Shown piece by piece: positions 53,255-63,600 of a stretch of 64,000 nt of DNA (the first letter of the stretch is position 1; every line of letters starts with the position of its first letter). The stretch spans positions 682,245-746,244 of the forward strand of contig DEHZ01000010.1 of assembly GCA_002352205.1 (NCBI GenBank), read 5' to 3'. The position numbers and the translations under genes are program-made. Below the pieces are notes generated by a model that saw only the letters and a list, made by a program, of their open reading frames with translations, searched no databases and was not told the DNA's origin. The stretch comes from Flavobacterium sp. UBA2787. Its GTDB lineage: Bacteria; Bacteroidota; Bacteroidia; Flavobacteriales; Flavobacteriaceae.

Positions 53255-54787
53255 ATGACACAAGAAACCACTTCTAAAAAAGCAACAAATTTCAGATGGA
53301 CCATTTGTAGTTTATTATTTTTTGCGACTACCATTAATTATTTAGACCGACAAGTGCTTTCACTTACTTGGAAGGATTTCATTCAACCCGAATTCCATTG
53401 GAACAACAATGACTACGGAAATATCACCGCATTGTTTTCGATTTTTTACGCCATCAGTATGCTGTTTGCCGGAAAATTTGTGGATTGGATTGATACCAAA
53501 AAAGGTTTTCTTTGGGCAATCGGAATCTGGTCTGTCGGTGCGGTATTACACGCTTTTTGCGGAATTGCAACGGCTGGTTACATCACAGGAAATTGGTTTG
53601 TTGGTTTTGCGGAATCAAAAGAAATCATCAGTACAATCAATAATACTTCGTTGGTTATTAGTACGAGTGTCACCTTATTCATTTTTGCACGATTTGTATT
53701 AGCCGTCGGTGAAGCCGGAAATTTTCCAGCTGCCATCAAAGCGACAGCCGAATTTTTTCCCAAAAAAGAACGAGCATTTTCCACCAGTATTTTTAATGCC
53801 GGAGCAACAGTTGGAGCATTGGCAGCACCATTAACGATCCCGTTTATTGCTAAAGCATTAGGCTGGGAAATGGCGTTTATCATCATTGGTGCATTAGGTT
53901 TTGTTTGGATGGGATTGTGGATATTTCTTTACAAAAAACCCGAAGTTCATCCAAAAGTAAATGCAGAAGAATTGGCATACATCAACCAAGATCAAGTAGA
54001 TGCTCCTGTAGAAACACAAGAGGAAAAAGACGCTACTTTTTCATTAAAAGAATGTTTCAAATACCGTCAAACGTGGGCTTTTATTGTTGGTAAATTTATG
54101 ACCGATGGCGTTTGGTGGTTCTATTTATTTTGGACACCGGCCTATTTAAGTTCGGTTTATGGTATGGATAGCACACAAAGTGCCATTCCGTTAGTGGTTT
54201 TATATGTCATCACATTATTATCCATTATCGGTGGATGGTTGCCAAAATATTTCGTTGATAAATTAGGTTTAAATCCGTATGATGGTAGAATGAAAGCTAT
54301 GCTAATTTTTGCATTTTTCCCGTTATTAGCTTTATTAGCCCAACCTGGTGGCGATATTTCATACTGGATCCCGGTTATCATTATCGGAATTGCTGGTGCG
54401 GCACATCAAGCGTGGTCAGCAAATATTTTTTCAACAGTAGGGGATATGTTTCCAAAAAGAGCCATCGCAACCATCACAGGAATTGGTGGAATGGCGGGCG
54501 GAATTGGTTCATTTTTAATTAATAAAGGTTCCGGAGTTTTATTTGATTATTCACATAAAACGTGGACAACTGTGGATGGAGTGCCGTTTTTAGAGAAATT
54601 TCCGCAGTATATAAATGATCGTATTCCTGAAAATTTATTCGCAGAACTAGAAAAATCAGGTGCTGTTGTTTCAGACGGAATTGATAAAGGTTACATGATT
54701 ATCTTCTCCATTTGTGCCGTTGCCTACCTTATTGCGTGGGGAATCATGAAAACATTAGTACCAAAATATAAAGTAATCAAATATTAA
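53255..54787 (+). CDS. MFS transporter, hexuronate type
   Basis: The 510-residue protein has about 12 transmembrane helices and the anion:cation symporter hallmark TINYLDRQVLSLTW at about residues 27-40. An enlarged loop lies between helices 3 and 4, and ARFVLAVGEAGNFPAAIKATAEFFPKKERAFS is the MFS signature block. The family includes ExuT, and flanking uxaC/uxaB/uxaA genes make galacturonate or glucuronate the likely cargo, moved with protons across the inner membrane. Confidence 0.88.
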   Translation: MTQETTSKKATNFRWTICSLLFFATTINYLDRQVLSLTWKDFIQPEFHWNNNDYGNITALFSIFYAISMLFAGKFVDWIDTKKGFLWAIGIWSVGAVLHAFCGIATAGYITGNWFVGFAESKEIISTINNTSLVISTSVTLFIFARFVLAVGEAGNFPAAIKATAEFFPKKERAFSTSIFNAGATVGALAAPLTIPFIAKALGWEMAFIIIGALGFVWMGLWIFLYKKPEVHPKVNAEELAYINQDQVDAPVETQEEKDATFSLKECFKYRQTWAFIVGKFMTDGVWWFYLFWTPAYLSSVYGMDSTQSAIPLVVLYVITLLSIIGGWLPKYFVDKLGLNPYDGRMKAMLIFAFFPLLALLAQPGGDISYWIPVIIIGIAGAAHQAWSANIFSTVGDMFPKRAIATITGIGGMAGGIGSFLINKGSGVLFDYSHKTWTTVDGVPFLEKFPQYINDRIPENLFAELEKSGAVVSDGIDKGYMIIFSICAVAYLIAWGIMKTLVPKYKVIKY

Positions 54788-54790
54788 AAA

Positions 54791-56257
54791 ATGGAAAATC
54801 TAGTAAAACAAAAATTAAGTAGAGAAAGTATCGGATTTTCAACAAAATATCCCATCAAAGTTGTTCAATTTGGAGAAGGAAATTTTTTAAGAGCATTTGT
54901 TGATTATGCTTTTCAAATCTTAAATAAAAAAGCTGATTTTAATGGCGGAATTGCTGTTATTCAACCACTTGATAATGGTATGGTTCACTTATTAAATGAA
55001 CAGGATGGCTTGTACACTTTATTTATGAATGGTGTAAAAAAAGGCGAAAAGATTCAAGATATTGAATTGATTACTAACGTTGTACAAGGTATAAATACAT
55101 ACAAGAATTTTCAGGAATACCTTGATTTAGCGAAAGTTGAAACACTTGAATTCATTATTTCAAATACAACTGAAGCCGGAATTGAGTATGTTGATTCAGA
55201 CAAAAAAGAAATGCAACCACCCAATTCATTTCCGGGAAAATTGTCTGTGTTTTTATACGAAAGATTCAAACATTTCAATGGTGATGTTTCCAAAGGTTTG
55301 ACCATTATTCCATGCGAATTAATTAATTACAACGCAGATACTTTAAAAGAAATTTTACTAAAATTAGCCGATTTATGGCAGTTAGGCGAAGAATATAAAT
55401 ATTGGTTAACTGCAAGTTGTACTTTTCATAATACATTGGTAGACAGAATTGTACCCGGTTATCCTAGAAATGAAATTGACGACTATAACAATAAATTAGA
55501 CTATCACGATGATATTTTAGTAACTGCCGAACCTTTTTTCCTTTGGGTAATTGAAGGCGATGAAAAGTTGAAAGAAAAATTACCTTTTCATAAAACGAAT
55601 TTAGATGTAAAAATTGTGTCGGATATGCAACCGTATCGCACACGAAAAGTGAGAATTCTTAACGGAGCTCATACGGCAATGGTTCCTTTTTCAATTTTAT
55701 ATGGAAATGAAACAGTGAAAGAAACATTGGATAATAAATTTACAGAAGATTTTGTGACGAAAACAATTTTCAACGAAATCAATCCGACACTTCCAATGGA
55801 AAAAGCAGAATTGGATTTATTTGCAGATGAAGTGTTAGATCGTTTCAGAAATCCGTTTATCAAACATCAATTAGCTGATATTGCTTTAAATTCAGTTTCA
55901 AAATTCAAAGTGAGAGTACTTCCAAGTTTGTTGGAATATGTAAAAATGAATCAAAAATTACCGGTTCATTTAACATTCTCATTTGCTTGTTTAATTCGTT
56001 TTTATAAGAAGGAATGGCAAGACAGAATTTTACCAATTAATGATACAAAAGAAATAGTTTCATTTTTTGAAAACAGCTGGAAATCAAATAATAATGAAGA
56101 TGTAGTTAAACAAACACTTTCAAATTTAGAATTCTGGGATAAAGACTTAAATTCAGTAAATGGTTTAACAGAAGCACTCGTTTTTGCTTTGACAGAAATA
56201 GAAAATAAAGGAATTGAAAACGGATTTATAAGTTTTAAAAATCAATATGATTCTTAA
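54791..56257 (+). CDS. uxaB: Tagaturonate reductase
   Basis: The 488-residue protein is a polyol/mannitol dehydrogenase-family enzyme with the N-terminal nucleotide-binding VVQFGEGNFLRAFVDYAF. The substrate and catalytic block is KVRILNGAHTAMVPFSILYG, with Lys and His expected for UxaB. It reduces D-tagaturonate to D-altronate with NADH. It is 3 bases after the MFS gene and its end overlaps possible starts of uxaA. Confidence 0.93.
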   Translation: MENLVKQKLSRESIGFSTKYPIKVVQFGEGNFLRAFVDYAFQILNKKADFNGGIAVIQPLDNGMVHLLNEQDGLYTLFMNGVKKGEKIQDIELITNVVQGINTYKNFQEYLDLAKVETLEFIISNTTEAGIEYVDSDKKEMQPPNSFPGKLSVFLYERFKHFNGDVSKGLTIIPCELINYNADTLKEILLKLADLWQLGEEYKYWLTASCTFHNTLVDRIVPGYPRNEIDDYNNKLDYHDDILVTAEPFFLWVIEGDEKLKEKLPFHKTNLDVKIVSDMQPYRTRKVRILNGAHTAMVPFSILYGNETVKETLDNKFTEDFVTKTIFNEINPTLPMEKAELDLFADEVLDRFRNPFIKHQLADIALNSVSKFKVRVLPSLLEYVKMNQKLPVHLTFSFACLIRFYKKEWQDRILPINDTKEIVSFFENSWKSNNNEDVVKQTLSNLEFWDKDLNSVNGLTEALVFALTEIENKGIENGFISFKNQYDS

Positions 56258-56267
56258 CGAAACGATT

Positions 56268-57878
56268 ATGCAAAAGAAATTAATAAAAGTTCATCCCACC
56301 GACAACGTAATTGTTGCTTTGGTTGATATTGAACAAGGCGAAACCATCGCTTTTGAAGGAAAAGAAATCACGACAGCCACTGCTGTGAAGGCAAAACATA
56401 AAATTGCAGAGTTTGATTTTGCAACCGGCGATAGCATTTTTATGTACGGAGTTTTGGTTGGAAAAGCGAGTCAAAATATACAAAAAGGTGAGGTGTTAAC
56501 TACATCAAACGTGAAGCATCAAAGCGGAAAAGTTTCTCAAAAAACAGAAACAACTTCGTGGAATCCACCAAATGTTGACAAATGGAAAGACCGAACGTTT
56601 ATGGGTTATCATCGTGCTGACGGTCAAGTAGGAACGGGAAATATTTGGTTATTCTTTCCTTTAGTTTTTTGTGAAAATAAAAACATCGAACGCTTAAAAG
56701 AAGTTTTCGAAAAGGAATTAATGCCAAAGAAAACGGATAGCTATCAAATGTTACTTCGATCGTTAGTCAACAACACCAGTCAAACTGAAGTTATTGAAGA
56801 AAAAAGCACCAATGCATTTGATAATGTTGAAGTAAAATTCATCACACATCAAGGCGGTTGCGGTGGGATTAGACAAGATTCTGAAAGTTTAGCCCGACTT
56901 TTAGCTGGTTATGTGAATAATCCCAACGTAGCCGGAGCAACAGTGTTGAGTTTAGGTTGTCAAAATTTGCAAATTGAATTGTTTCAAAATACGCTAAAAG
57001 CCATCAATCCAAATTTAAATAAAGAAGTAATTATCTACGAGCAACAGCAAATGGGAACGGTAGATACAATGCTTCAAACGATTATTAAAGATTCTTTTGA
57101 AGCGATTAAAAGGGCTAACCAAATTCAGCGTCAACCAGCACCTTTATCCAAACTTTGTATTGGTTTAGAATGTGGTGGATCGGATGGTTTTTCAGGAATT
57201 TCAGCTAATCCGGCTTTAGGACACGTGTCTGATATTATGGCTGCTTTAGGAGGAAAAAGTATTTTGGCAGAATTTCCGGAGTTATGCGGAGTTGAACAAG
57301 AATTAATGAACCGTTGCGTCACCGAAGAAAAAGCCAATAAGTTTTTATCGTTGATGAAAGCATATGAAAAATCCGTTGTTGATGCAGGTTCTGGGTTCGA
57401 TATGAATCCGTCTCCCGGCAACATCAAAGATGGTTTGATTACCGATGCAATGAAATCAGCAGGAGCAGCCAAAAAAGGCGGAACTTCTCCCGTAACAGAT
57501 GTTTTGGATTATGGTGAATATGTTTCTGAATCCGGATTAACGTTACTAAATACACCCGGAAATGATGTAGAAAGTACAACTGCAATGGTTGGTTCCGGTG
57601 CAACAGTGGTTCTATTTACAACAGGTTTAGGAACTCCAACAGGAAATCCGATTGCTCCGGTAATTAAAGTTTCGTCGAATACAATTTTAGCTCAGCGAAT
57701 GAATGATATTATTGATATTGATACAGGAGCTGTGATAAGTGGCGAAAAAACCATCGAAGAAATAGGAGATAGCATTTTAGAATATATTATTGAAGTGGCA
57801 AGCGGACGAATTATTTCCAAAGCTGACCAATTGAATCAAGATGATTTTATTCCTTGGAAACGAGGAGTTTCATTATAA
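56268..57878 (+). CDS. uxaA: Altronate dehydratase
   Basis: The ATG at 56268 gives MQKKLIKVHPTDNVIVALVD, similar to other UxaA N-termini; an in-frame ATG at 56247 overlaps uxaB and is less likely. The 536-residue protein has an N-terminal SAF domain (about 1-90) and the large UxaA domain with THQGGCGGIRQDSESLARLLAGY and GLECGGSDGFSGISANPALG. The enzyme converts D-altronate to 2-keto-3-deoxygluconate and water. A bidirectional terminator at 57902-57936 follows. Confidence 0.95.
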   Translation: MQKKLIKVHPTDNVIVALVDIEQGETIAFEGKEITTATAVKAKHKIAEFDFATGDSIFMYGVLVGKASQNIQKGEVLTTSNVKHQSGKVSQKTETTSWNPPNVDKWKDRTFMGYHRADGQVGTGNIWLFFPLVFCENKNIERLKEVFEKELMPKKTDSYQMLLRSLVNNTSQTEVIEEKSTNAFDNVEVKFITHQGGCGGIRQDSESLARLLAGYVNNPNVAGATVLSLGCQNLQIELFQNTLKAINPNLNKEVIIYEQQQMGTVDTMLQTIIKDSFEAIKRANQIQRQPAPLSKLCIGLECGGSDGFSGISANPALGHVSDIMAALGGKSILAEFPELCGVEQELMNRCVTEEKANKFLSLMKAYEKSVVDAGSGFDMNPSPGNIKDGLITDAMKSAGAAKKGGTSPVTDVLDYGEYVSESGLTLLNTPGNDVESTTAMVGSGATVVLFTTGLGTPTGNPIAPVIKVSSNTILAQRMNDIIDIDTGAVISGEKTIEEIGDSILEYIIEVASGRIISKADQLNQDDFIPWKRGVSL

Positions 57879-57901
57879 TTTTTTAGTTAGTATTTTTTTT
57901 C

Positions 57902-57936
57902 AAATCCGTTTAGTTCTATAGCTAAACGGATTTTTT
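57902..57936. terminator. Bidirectional terminator between uxaA and lacI
   Basis: AAATCCGTTTAG (57902-57913) and CTAAACGGATTT (57922-57933) form a 12-bp perfect stem with an 8-base loop. T runs lie on both sides, so it can end transcripts of both convergent genes. Confidence 0.9.
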
Positions 57937-57937
57937 A

Positions 57938-58960
57938 TTACTTCTCTATTAGTTTTCGAGTTGATTTTCTTAAAATTAATTCAGGCTCCAAAACTACTTT
58001 CTTTTCAATTTTAATTTTATCCGAATTGTTTACTTGTTCCAAAAACACTTTAGCAGTCATTCTTCCCATTTCAAGTGGAAACTGATCTATTGTGCTGATA
58101 GACAATTCCATAAACATTGTAAACGGTTCATTACTGAATCCAATAACCGAAAAATCAGTTGGGATTTTAATATTCTTCGCTTTCAATTCTTGAATGGCTC
58201 CTAAAGCAGCGAAATCACTCGAAGAAAAGATAGCATCAGGAGGTGTAGCAAGTTTTAAAAGTTTTTTAACTGCTTTTCTACCTTCTTCAATTGTACTTTT
58301 TGTTTGAACAATATATTCTTTTACGAACTCTACATTATTGTCTTCCAAAGCTTGTTTGTAACCTAAAAAACGATCTTTAAAAATTTCAATATTCGTATCT
58401 CCTGAAAAGTAGGCGATACGTTTGCAGCCTGTGTCAATTAAATGTTTAGTAGCTTTGTAGCCTCCATCAAAGTCATTTATGGTGACAGAACTCACATTTT
58501 TCATTGTTTTTTTTCTATCAAAAAACACTAACGGAACTTCTTTCTTCATAATTCGATCAAAAGTTGAAACATTATTGCTCGAAGTTGAAATCAAAATTCC
58601 ATCTACTTGGGAATTCAAAAGTGCTTCAATGTTGGCCACTTCTTTTGCTTCAACTCCATCTGTTTGACAAATAATAACGTGATAACCATGTTTGTTTAAT
58701 TCTTCTTCAATTCCGTGAATTACAGAACCGAAGAAATTACTGTCAATTCTTGGAACCACAACACCGACGTTATTACTCTTTCCACTTTTTAAAGCTAAAG
58801 CAAGTCGGTTTTGCTCATAATTCATTTTAGTAGCCATATTCACAACAAGCTCACGGGTAGCATCGCTGATATTTGGGTTGTTGTTTAAAGCTCTTGAAAC
58901 TGTAGCGGCTGTAATATTTAGCTTCTTCGCGATGTCGTAGATAGTGGTTTTTTTCTTCAT
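57938..58960 (-). CDS. LacI-family transcriptional regulator of uronate/pectin genes
   Basis: The 340-residue protein is full length, with an N-terminal LacI HTH (TIYDIAKKLNITAATVSRALNNNPNISDATRELV) and a hinge. A periplasmic-binding-like domain follows (VGVVVPRIDSNFFGSVIHGIEEEL, DGILISTSSN, FFDRKKTM, PDAIFSSSDFAALGAIQELK). It lies between the uronate catabolic operon and the GH28/SusCD unit and is the natural candidate to bind the shared palindrome GTAATCGATTAC at 45974-45985 and 59165-59176. The effector is probably a uronate intermediate such as KDG. A palindromic site also overlaps its own -7 element. Confidence 0.9.
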   Translation of the reverse strand: MKKKTTIYDIAKKLNITAATVSRALNNNPNISDATRELVVNMATKMNYEQNRLALALKSGKSNNVGVVVPRIDSNFFGSVIHGIEEELNKHGYHVIICQTDGVEAKEVANIEALLNSQVDGILISTSSNNVSTFDRIMKKEVPLVFFDRKKTMKNVSSVTINDFDGGYKATKHLIDTGCKRIAYFSGDTNIEIFKDRFLGYKQALEDNNVEFVKEYIVQTKSTIEEGRKAVKKLLKLATPPDAIFSSSDFAALGAIQELKAKNIKIPTDFSVIGFSNEPFTMFMELSISTIDQFPLEMGRMTAKVFLEQVNNSDKIKIEKKVVLEPELILRKSTRKLIEK

Positions 58961-59012
58961 TAAGAGATAAACTTAAAGGTATATTTTACTAAATCTTTGA
59001 TTTTTATGAACA

Positions 59013-59029
59013 CAAATGTAACAATTACA
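59013..59029 (-). promoter_or_regulatory. Possible lacI promoter -7 element with overlapping palindrome
   Basis: On the minus strand TACATTTG (59020-59013) matches TAnnTTTG. It overlaps TGTAACAATTACA (59017-59029), an odd-length palindrome with TGTAA/TTACA arms like those of the uronate operator. No good -33 element was seen. Autoregulation is possible but the spacing differs by one base from the other operators. Confidence 0.4.
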
Positions 59030-59133
59030 TTGAATATTTATTTTTTTATTTAAAAAAAAGACTTGAAAACAAAGGTCTCAATTATCAATAAATCATAAAT
59101 TTTATATTATTTTTTAATTTTATAAAAAAAAGC

Positions 59134-59176
59134 TTGGTTATTATTATTGTATTAATTATTTTTGGTAATCGATTAC
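59134..59176 (+). promoter_or_regulatory. Promoter and LacI-type operator of the GH28/SusCD unit
   Basis: TTG (59134-59136), 20 bases and TATTTTTG (59157-59164) form a good Bacteroidota promoter. The palindrome GTAATCGATTAC (59165-59176) follows directly, occupying the transcription start, as before kduI. Confidence 0.75.
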
Positions 59177-59194
59177 ATAACAACATTTACTAAA

Positions 59195-60655
59195 ATGAAA
59201 GCAATTAAAATGCGGAATTACAAAACAATTATCTATTTAAACCTTGTACTACTTTTTATTTCTTGTGGAGAAAAGAACCAAACTAGAGTAGTAAGCGAAG
59301 AAAATCCGTGGGGTAAGATGGAAGCAATTTTAGTCGCAACCAAAGAACCGACTTTCAAAAATGTAAATTATTCAGTACTCGATTACGGTGCAAAAGCAGA
59401 TGGAAAAACGATGAATACTGAAGCTTTTCGATTAGCTATCAAAGCTTGTACAGAAAACGGTGGTGGAAAAGTAGTTGTTCCTACAGGAAAATTCTTATCA
59501 GGACCAATTCATTTAGATAACAATGTAAATCTTCATTTGGAAGAAGGAGCAGAGATATTATTCAGCACTAATCCGGATGATTATTATCCGTTAGTTCACA
59601 CATCTTTTGAAGGAATGGAATTGATGAATTATTCTCCGCTAATTTATGCAAAAAACAAAAAAAATATAGCAATTACTGGTAAAGGAACGTTAAATGGTCA
59701 AGCTAACAATACCTATTGGTGGCCTTGGAAAGGTAAAACTTCTGAAGGCGATGTATATGGTTACAAGCCAGGAGAACCTTCGCAATTAGACAGTTTGAAT
59801 TTACCTGCTTTGATGAAAATGGCTGAGAAAGATGTTCCGATTGACAAAAGAGTTTTTGGAAATAATAAGTATTTGAGACCAAATTTTATAGAACCATTTG
59901 ATTGCGAAAATGTTTTAATCAAAGACATTAAAATCATTAATGCTCCTTTTTGGATTATTCATCCATTAAAATGTACAAATGTTATTGTTGACGGTGTAAC
60001 TATTGATAGCCACGGACCAAACAATGATGGTTGTGATCCTGAATATTCTAAAAATGTAATCATTCAAAATTGTACTTTCAACACAGGTGACGATTGTATT
60101 GCCATAAAAGCAGGACGAGATCACGAAGGTAGAAAAGTAGGTATTATGAGTGAAAACATTGTCGTTAGAAATTGTAAAATGATTGACGGTCATGGTGGAG
60201 TGGTGATTGGAAGTGAAATGTCTGCCGGAGTAAAAAATGTTTTTGTAGAAGATTGCTTTATGGATAGTCCTCAACTTGACAGAGCAATTCGGTTAAAAAC
60301 CAATACTAAAAGAGGAGGAACGGTAGATGGAGTGTATGTTAGAAACATTAAGGTGGGAAAAGTAAAACAAGCTGTTTTGCATATTACAATGAACTATTCG
60401 GTTTATGCTGGTCAGAAGGACGGAAATTTTATTCCAAAAATTAAAAATATTTTATTGGAAAATATAACTGTTCAAAATGCTGGTAAATATGCCATTTTTG
60501 CCGATGGATTAGAAAATTCGCCTATCGAAAACGTCACATTTAATAACGTAAGAATAGATACTGTAAAAGAAAACTTTTCATTGAAGCACGTAAAAAATTT
60601 AAAATTAATCGATACCTATATAAATAACAAAAAAGTAAACCTAACAAGCAATTAA
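59195..60655 (+). CDS. Glycoside hydrolase family 28 polygalacturonase (lipoprotein)
   Basis: The ATG at 59195 gives a lipoprotein signal MKAIKMRNYKTIIYLNLVLL with lipobox FISC (Cys 24); an ATG at 59210 is also possible, and an upstream frame start overlaps the operator. The 486-residue protein has the GH28 parallel beta-helix motifs NNDGCDP (276-282, catalytic Asp), TGDDCIA (297-303, two Asp), GGHGGVVIGSE (His 333) and AIRLKTNT (R366, K368). It should release galacturonate from pectin or oligogalacturonides at the outer membrane or periplasm. It is directly upstream of a SusC/SusD pair. Confidence 0.93.
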   Translation: MKAIKMRNYKTIIYLNLVLLFISCGEKNQTRVVSEENPWGKMEAILVATKEPTFKNVNYSVLDYGAKADGKTMNTEAFRLAIKACTENGGGKVVVPTGKFLSGPIHLDNNVNLHLEEGAEILFSTNPDDYYPLVHTSFEGMELMNYSPLIYAKNKKNIAITGKGTLNGQANNTYWWPWKGKTSEGDVYGYKPGEPSQLDSLNLPALMKMAEKDVPIDKRVFGNNKYLRPNFIEPFDCENVLIKDIKIINAPFWIIHPLKCTNVIVDGVTIDSHGPNNDGCDPEYSKNVIIQNCTFNTGDDCIAIKAGRDHEGRKVGIMSENIVVRNCKMIDGHGGVVIGSEMSAGVKNVFVEDCFMDSPQLDRAIRLKTNTKRGGTVDGVYVRNIKVGKVKQAVLHITMNYSVYAGQKDGNFIPKIKNILLENITVQNAGKYAIFADGLENSPIENVTFNNVRIDTVKENFSLKHVKNLKLIDTYINNKKVNLTSN

Positions 60656-60690
60656 GAAAACAAACAAACCTAAAATTGACCACGCAGATT

Positions 60691-63600
60691 ATGAAAGCAA
60701 AATTATTAGTACTAAATAGGTTACGATATACTCTAACACTATTTATTTTTATTTCCGTATTCGGACTGCAAGAAACTTATGCTCAAAACACCGTCTCAAT
60801 ATCGGGTAAAGTAGTTGACGCAGCCGATAAACTGGAAATTCCCGGAGTTAATATTATTGAAAAAGGAACATCAAATGGTACTTCAACCGATTTTGATGGA
60901 GCTTTTAAATTTAATGTTAAATCCAGTGACGCAACATTAGTTGTGAGTTTTATTGGCTATAAAACGCAAACGATTGAGTTAAAAGGAAGAACCACACTTA
61001 ATATCGAATTAGCTTTAGATCAGGAATCACTGGATGAGGTAGTTTTAGTAGGATATGGTTCGGTTAAAAAATCTGACTTAACAGGATCAATTTCAACACT
61101 TTCGGGAACTGAAATTCAGAAACAGCCTATTTCTAATGTGGGTGAAGCATTAACTGGTAGAATTGCAGGTGTTAGAGTAACATCATCAGAAGGTTCTCCT
61201 GACGCTGACATATCAATTAGAATTAGAGGAGGTGGATCATTAACACAAGACGCTTCTCCCTTAATTATTGTAGATGGATTTCCTGTAAATAGTTTAAATG
61301 ATATTGCTCCAGCAGATATAGAAAATATTACTGTTTTAAAAGATGCGTCTTCCACAGCAATTTATGGAGCTAGAGGTGCTTACGGTGTAATTTTAGTTAC
61401 AACTAAAACCGGTAAAACTGGTGAAAAAATGAGTGTTTCATATGATATGTTTACAGGGTTTAAAAATATTGTTAATACAATTGATGTACTTGGAGCGAGA
61501 GATTTTGCTAATTGGCAATATGAATTCGCTACGCTAGAAAACGATTTAGCCTCGTATGAAGATTTTTTTGGAACTTATCAAGATATAAGTCAATATGATA
61601 ATGCTCAAAATACAAATTGGCAAAAAGAAATTTATGGTCAAACAGGCACTGTGCAAAGTCATACACTTGGAATTCGTGGTGGTTCTGATAAAATAAATTA
61701 CAATTTCAATTATGTACATTTTGATGAGCAAGCTATTATGATTGGTTCAAGCTTTAAACGAAATAACTTGTCATTAAACCTTAAAAGTAAGCTAAATGAA
61801 AAAGTACAATTAGCGTTTACAATTCGTTACTCTGATACAGAAATTAGAGGTGGTGGAGCGAATGAACAAAGAGAATTTTCATCTACTGATGCTCGTTTTA
61901 GACACAGTGTTGGTTATTCTCCAATTCCAATACCAGGTTTACTTGATGATGATACAGATGAAAATGTTGCTGGTTATTTGGTTAACCCTTTTGTTGCTGT
62001 TGCTGACAATGATAGACTACAAGATAGAAGAAATTATAATATGCTTGGCGGTTTGACTTGGAAAATAATTGATGGATTACAATTTAAATCTGATTTCGGA
62101 TTTGATAATTTTAGAAATTTAGACTATCGTTTTTACGGTAACTCCACTTTTTACATAAACAATATTCCAGCTGCTGAAAACCAAGGTTCTCCGGCTTTAA
62201 TTTTTACAAATCGAGAAAACAATCGTTTTAGAACAGCAAATACTTTAGATTATGATTTTAAAAAACATTTAGGAGAAAATCATAGATTAAAAGTGCTTGT
62301 TGGACAAGAAACTATTATTAATAAAGAAAACCTATTAACAAATGTGATTCATGGCTTTCCAGAATTTTTCAATTTTAACAATGCAATTAATTTAACAACA
62401 GAAGGAGTGCCACAATCTGTTAATAATTTCAATAACCCAAATGATGAGTTACTATCCTTTTTTGGAAGAGTAAATTATGATATCAAAGATCGTTATCTTT
62501 TAACTGCAACTTATCGTGCAGACGGTTCAAGTAGATTTTTAGGTGATAATCGCTGGGGATATTTTCCTTCAGTAGCTGCTGGATGGAAAGTTTCAGAAGA
62601 AAGCTTTCTGAAAAATGTAAGTTGGCTTGATTTATTAAAACTTAGAGTGAGTTATGGCGAAGCCGGTAATAATAATATTATAACTGGTCAAACTATTCAA
62701 AACTATTTATCATTTAATTCAACATGGATTAATGGCGTTGAAAGTTTTTGGGCAGCATCAAATGTACTGGCAAATCCCGACTTAAGGTGGGAAACAACTG
62801 TTACTCAAAATTTAGGCTTGGATTATGAACTGTTTAAAGGTAGAGTAAGTGGATCTTTTGAAGTTTACAAAAATTTAACCAATGACTTATTAATTAATTT
62901 CCCTATACCAGGTTCGGGTTATTTAACACAATATAGAAATTTAGGTGAAATTGAAAACAAAGGTTTTGAAGCTTCATTATTTGTTGATGCAATTAGAAAA
63001 GACAAATTTGGATTAAATTTTTCGTTTAACATTGCCCACAACATGAATACTATTAATTCATTAGGAGAACTTGGAATATATAGACCTGGATCTAATTGGG
63101 CATCGTCAGCAATTACAGAAGAATACGATGTAAAAGTAGGAGGGTCTATTGGCGAGTTTTATGGATATAGAAGTGATGGACGTTATGAAGTATCTGACTT
63201 TGATTTTGTTGATGGTCAATATATTTTAAAAGCGGATGTTGCAAATGCATCTACTATAGTGGGTGCGGTTCGACCCGGATCAATGAAATTAAAAGATATA
63301 AATGGCGATGGAGTTGTAGATGCAAATGACCGTACTGTAATAGGAAACGCTAATCCAGGTCATACTGGAGGTTTTGTAATTAATGCAAACGCTCATAATT
63401 TTGATCTATCAGCTGCTTTCAACTGGAGTTATGGTAATGATATTTACAACGCTAGCAAAGTTGAACATACTACTGCTACCATTTCTAACCCAAATGGTCA
63501 ATATAGAAACCTAACCACTACTATGGCAGACGGTGTAAGGTGGACTAATATTGACCCATCAAGCGGAGAATTAGTTACGGATCCTGCTGCATTAGAAGCT

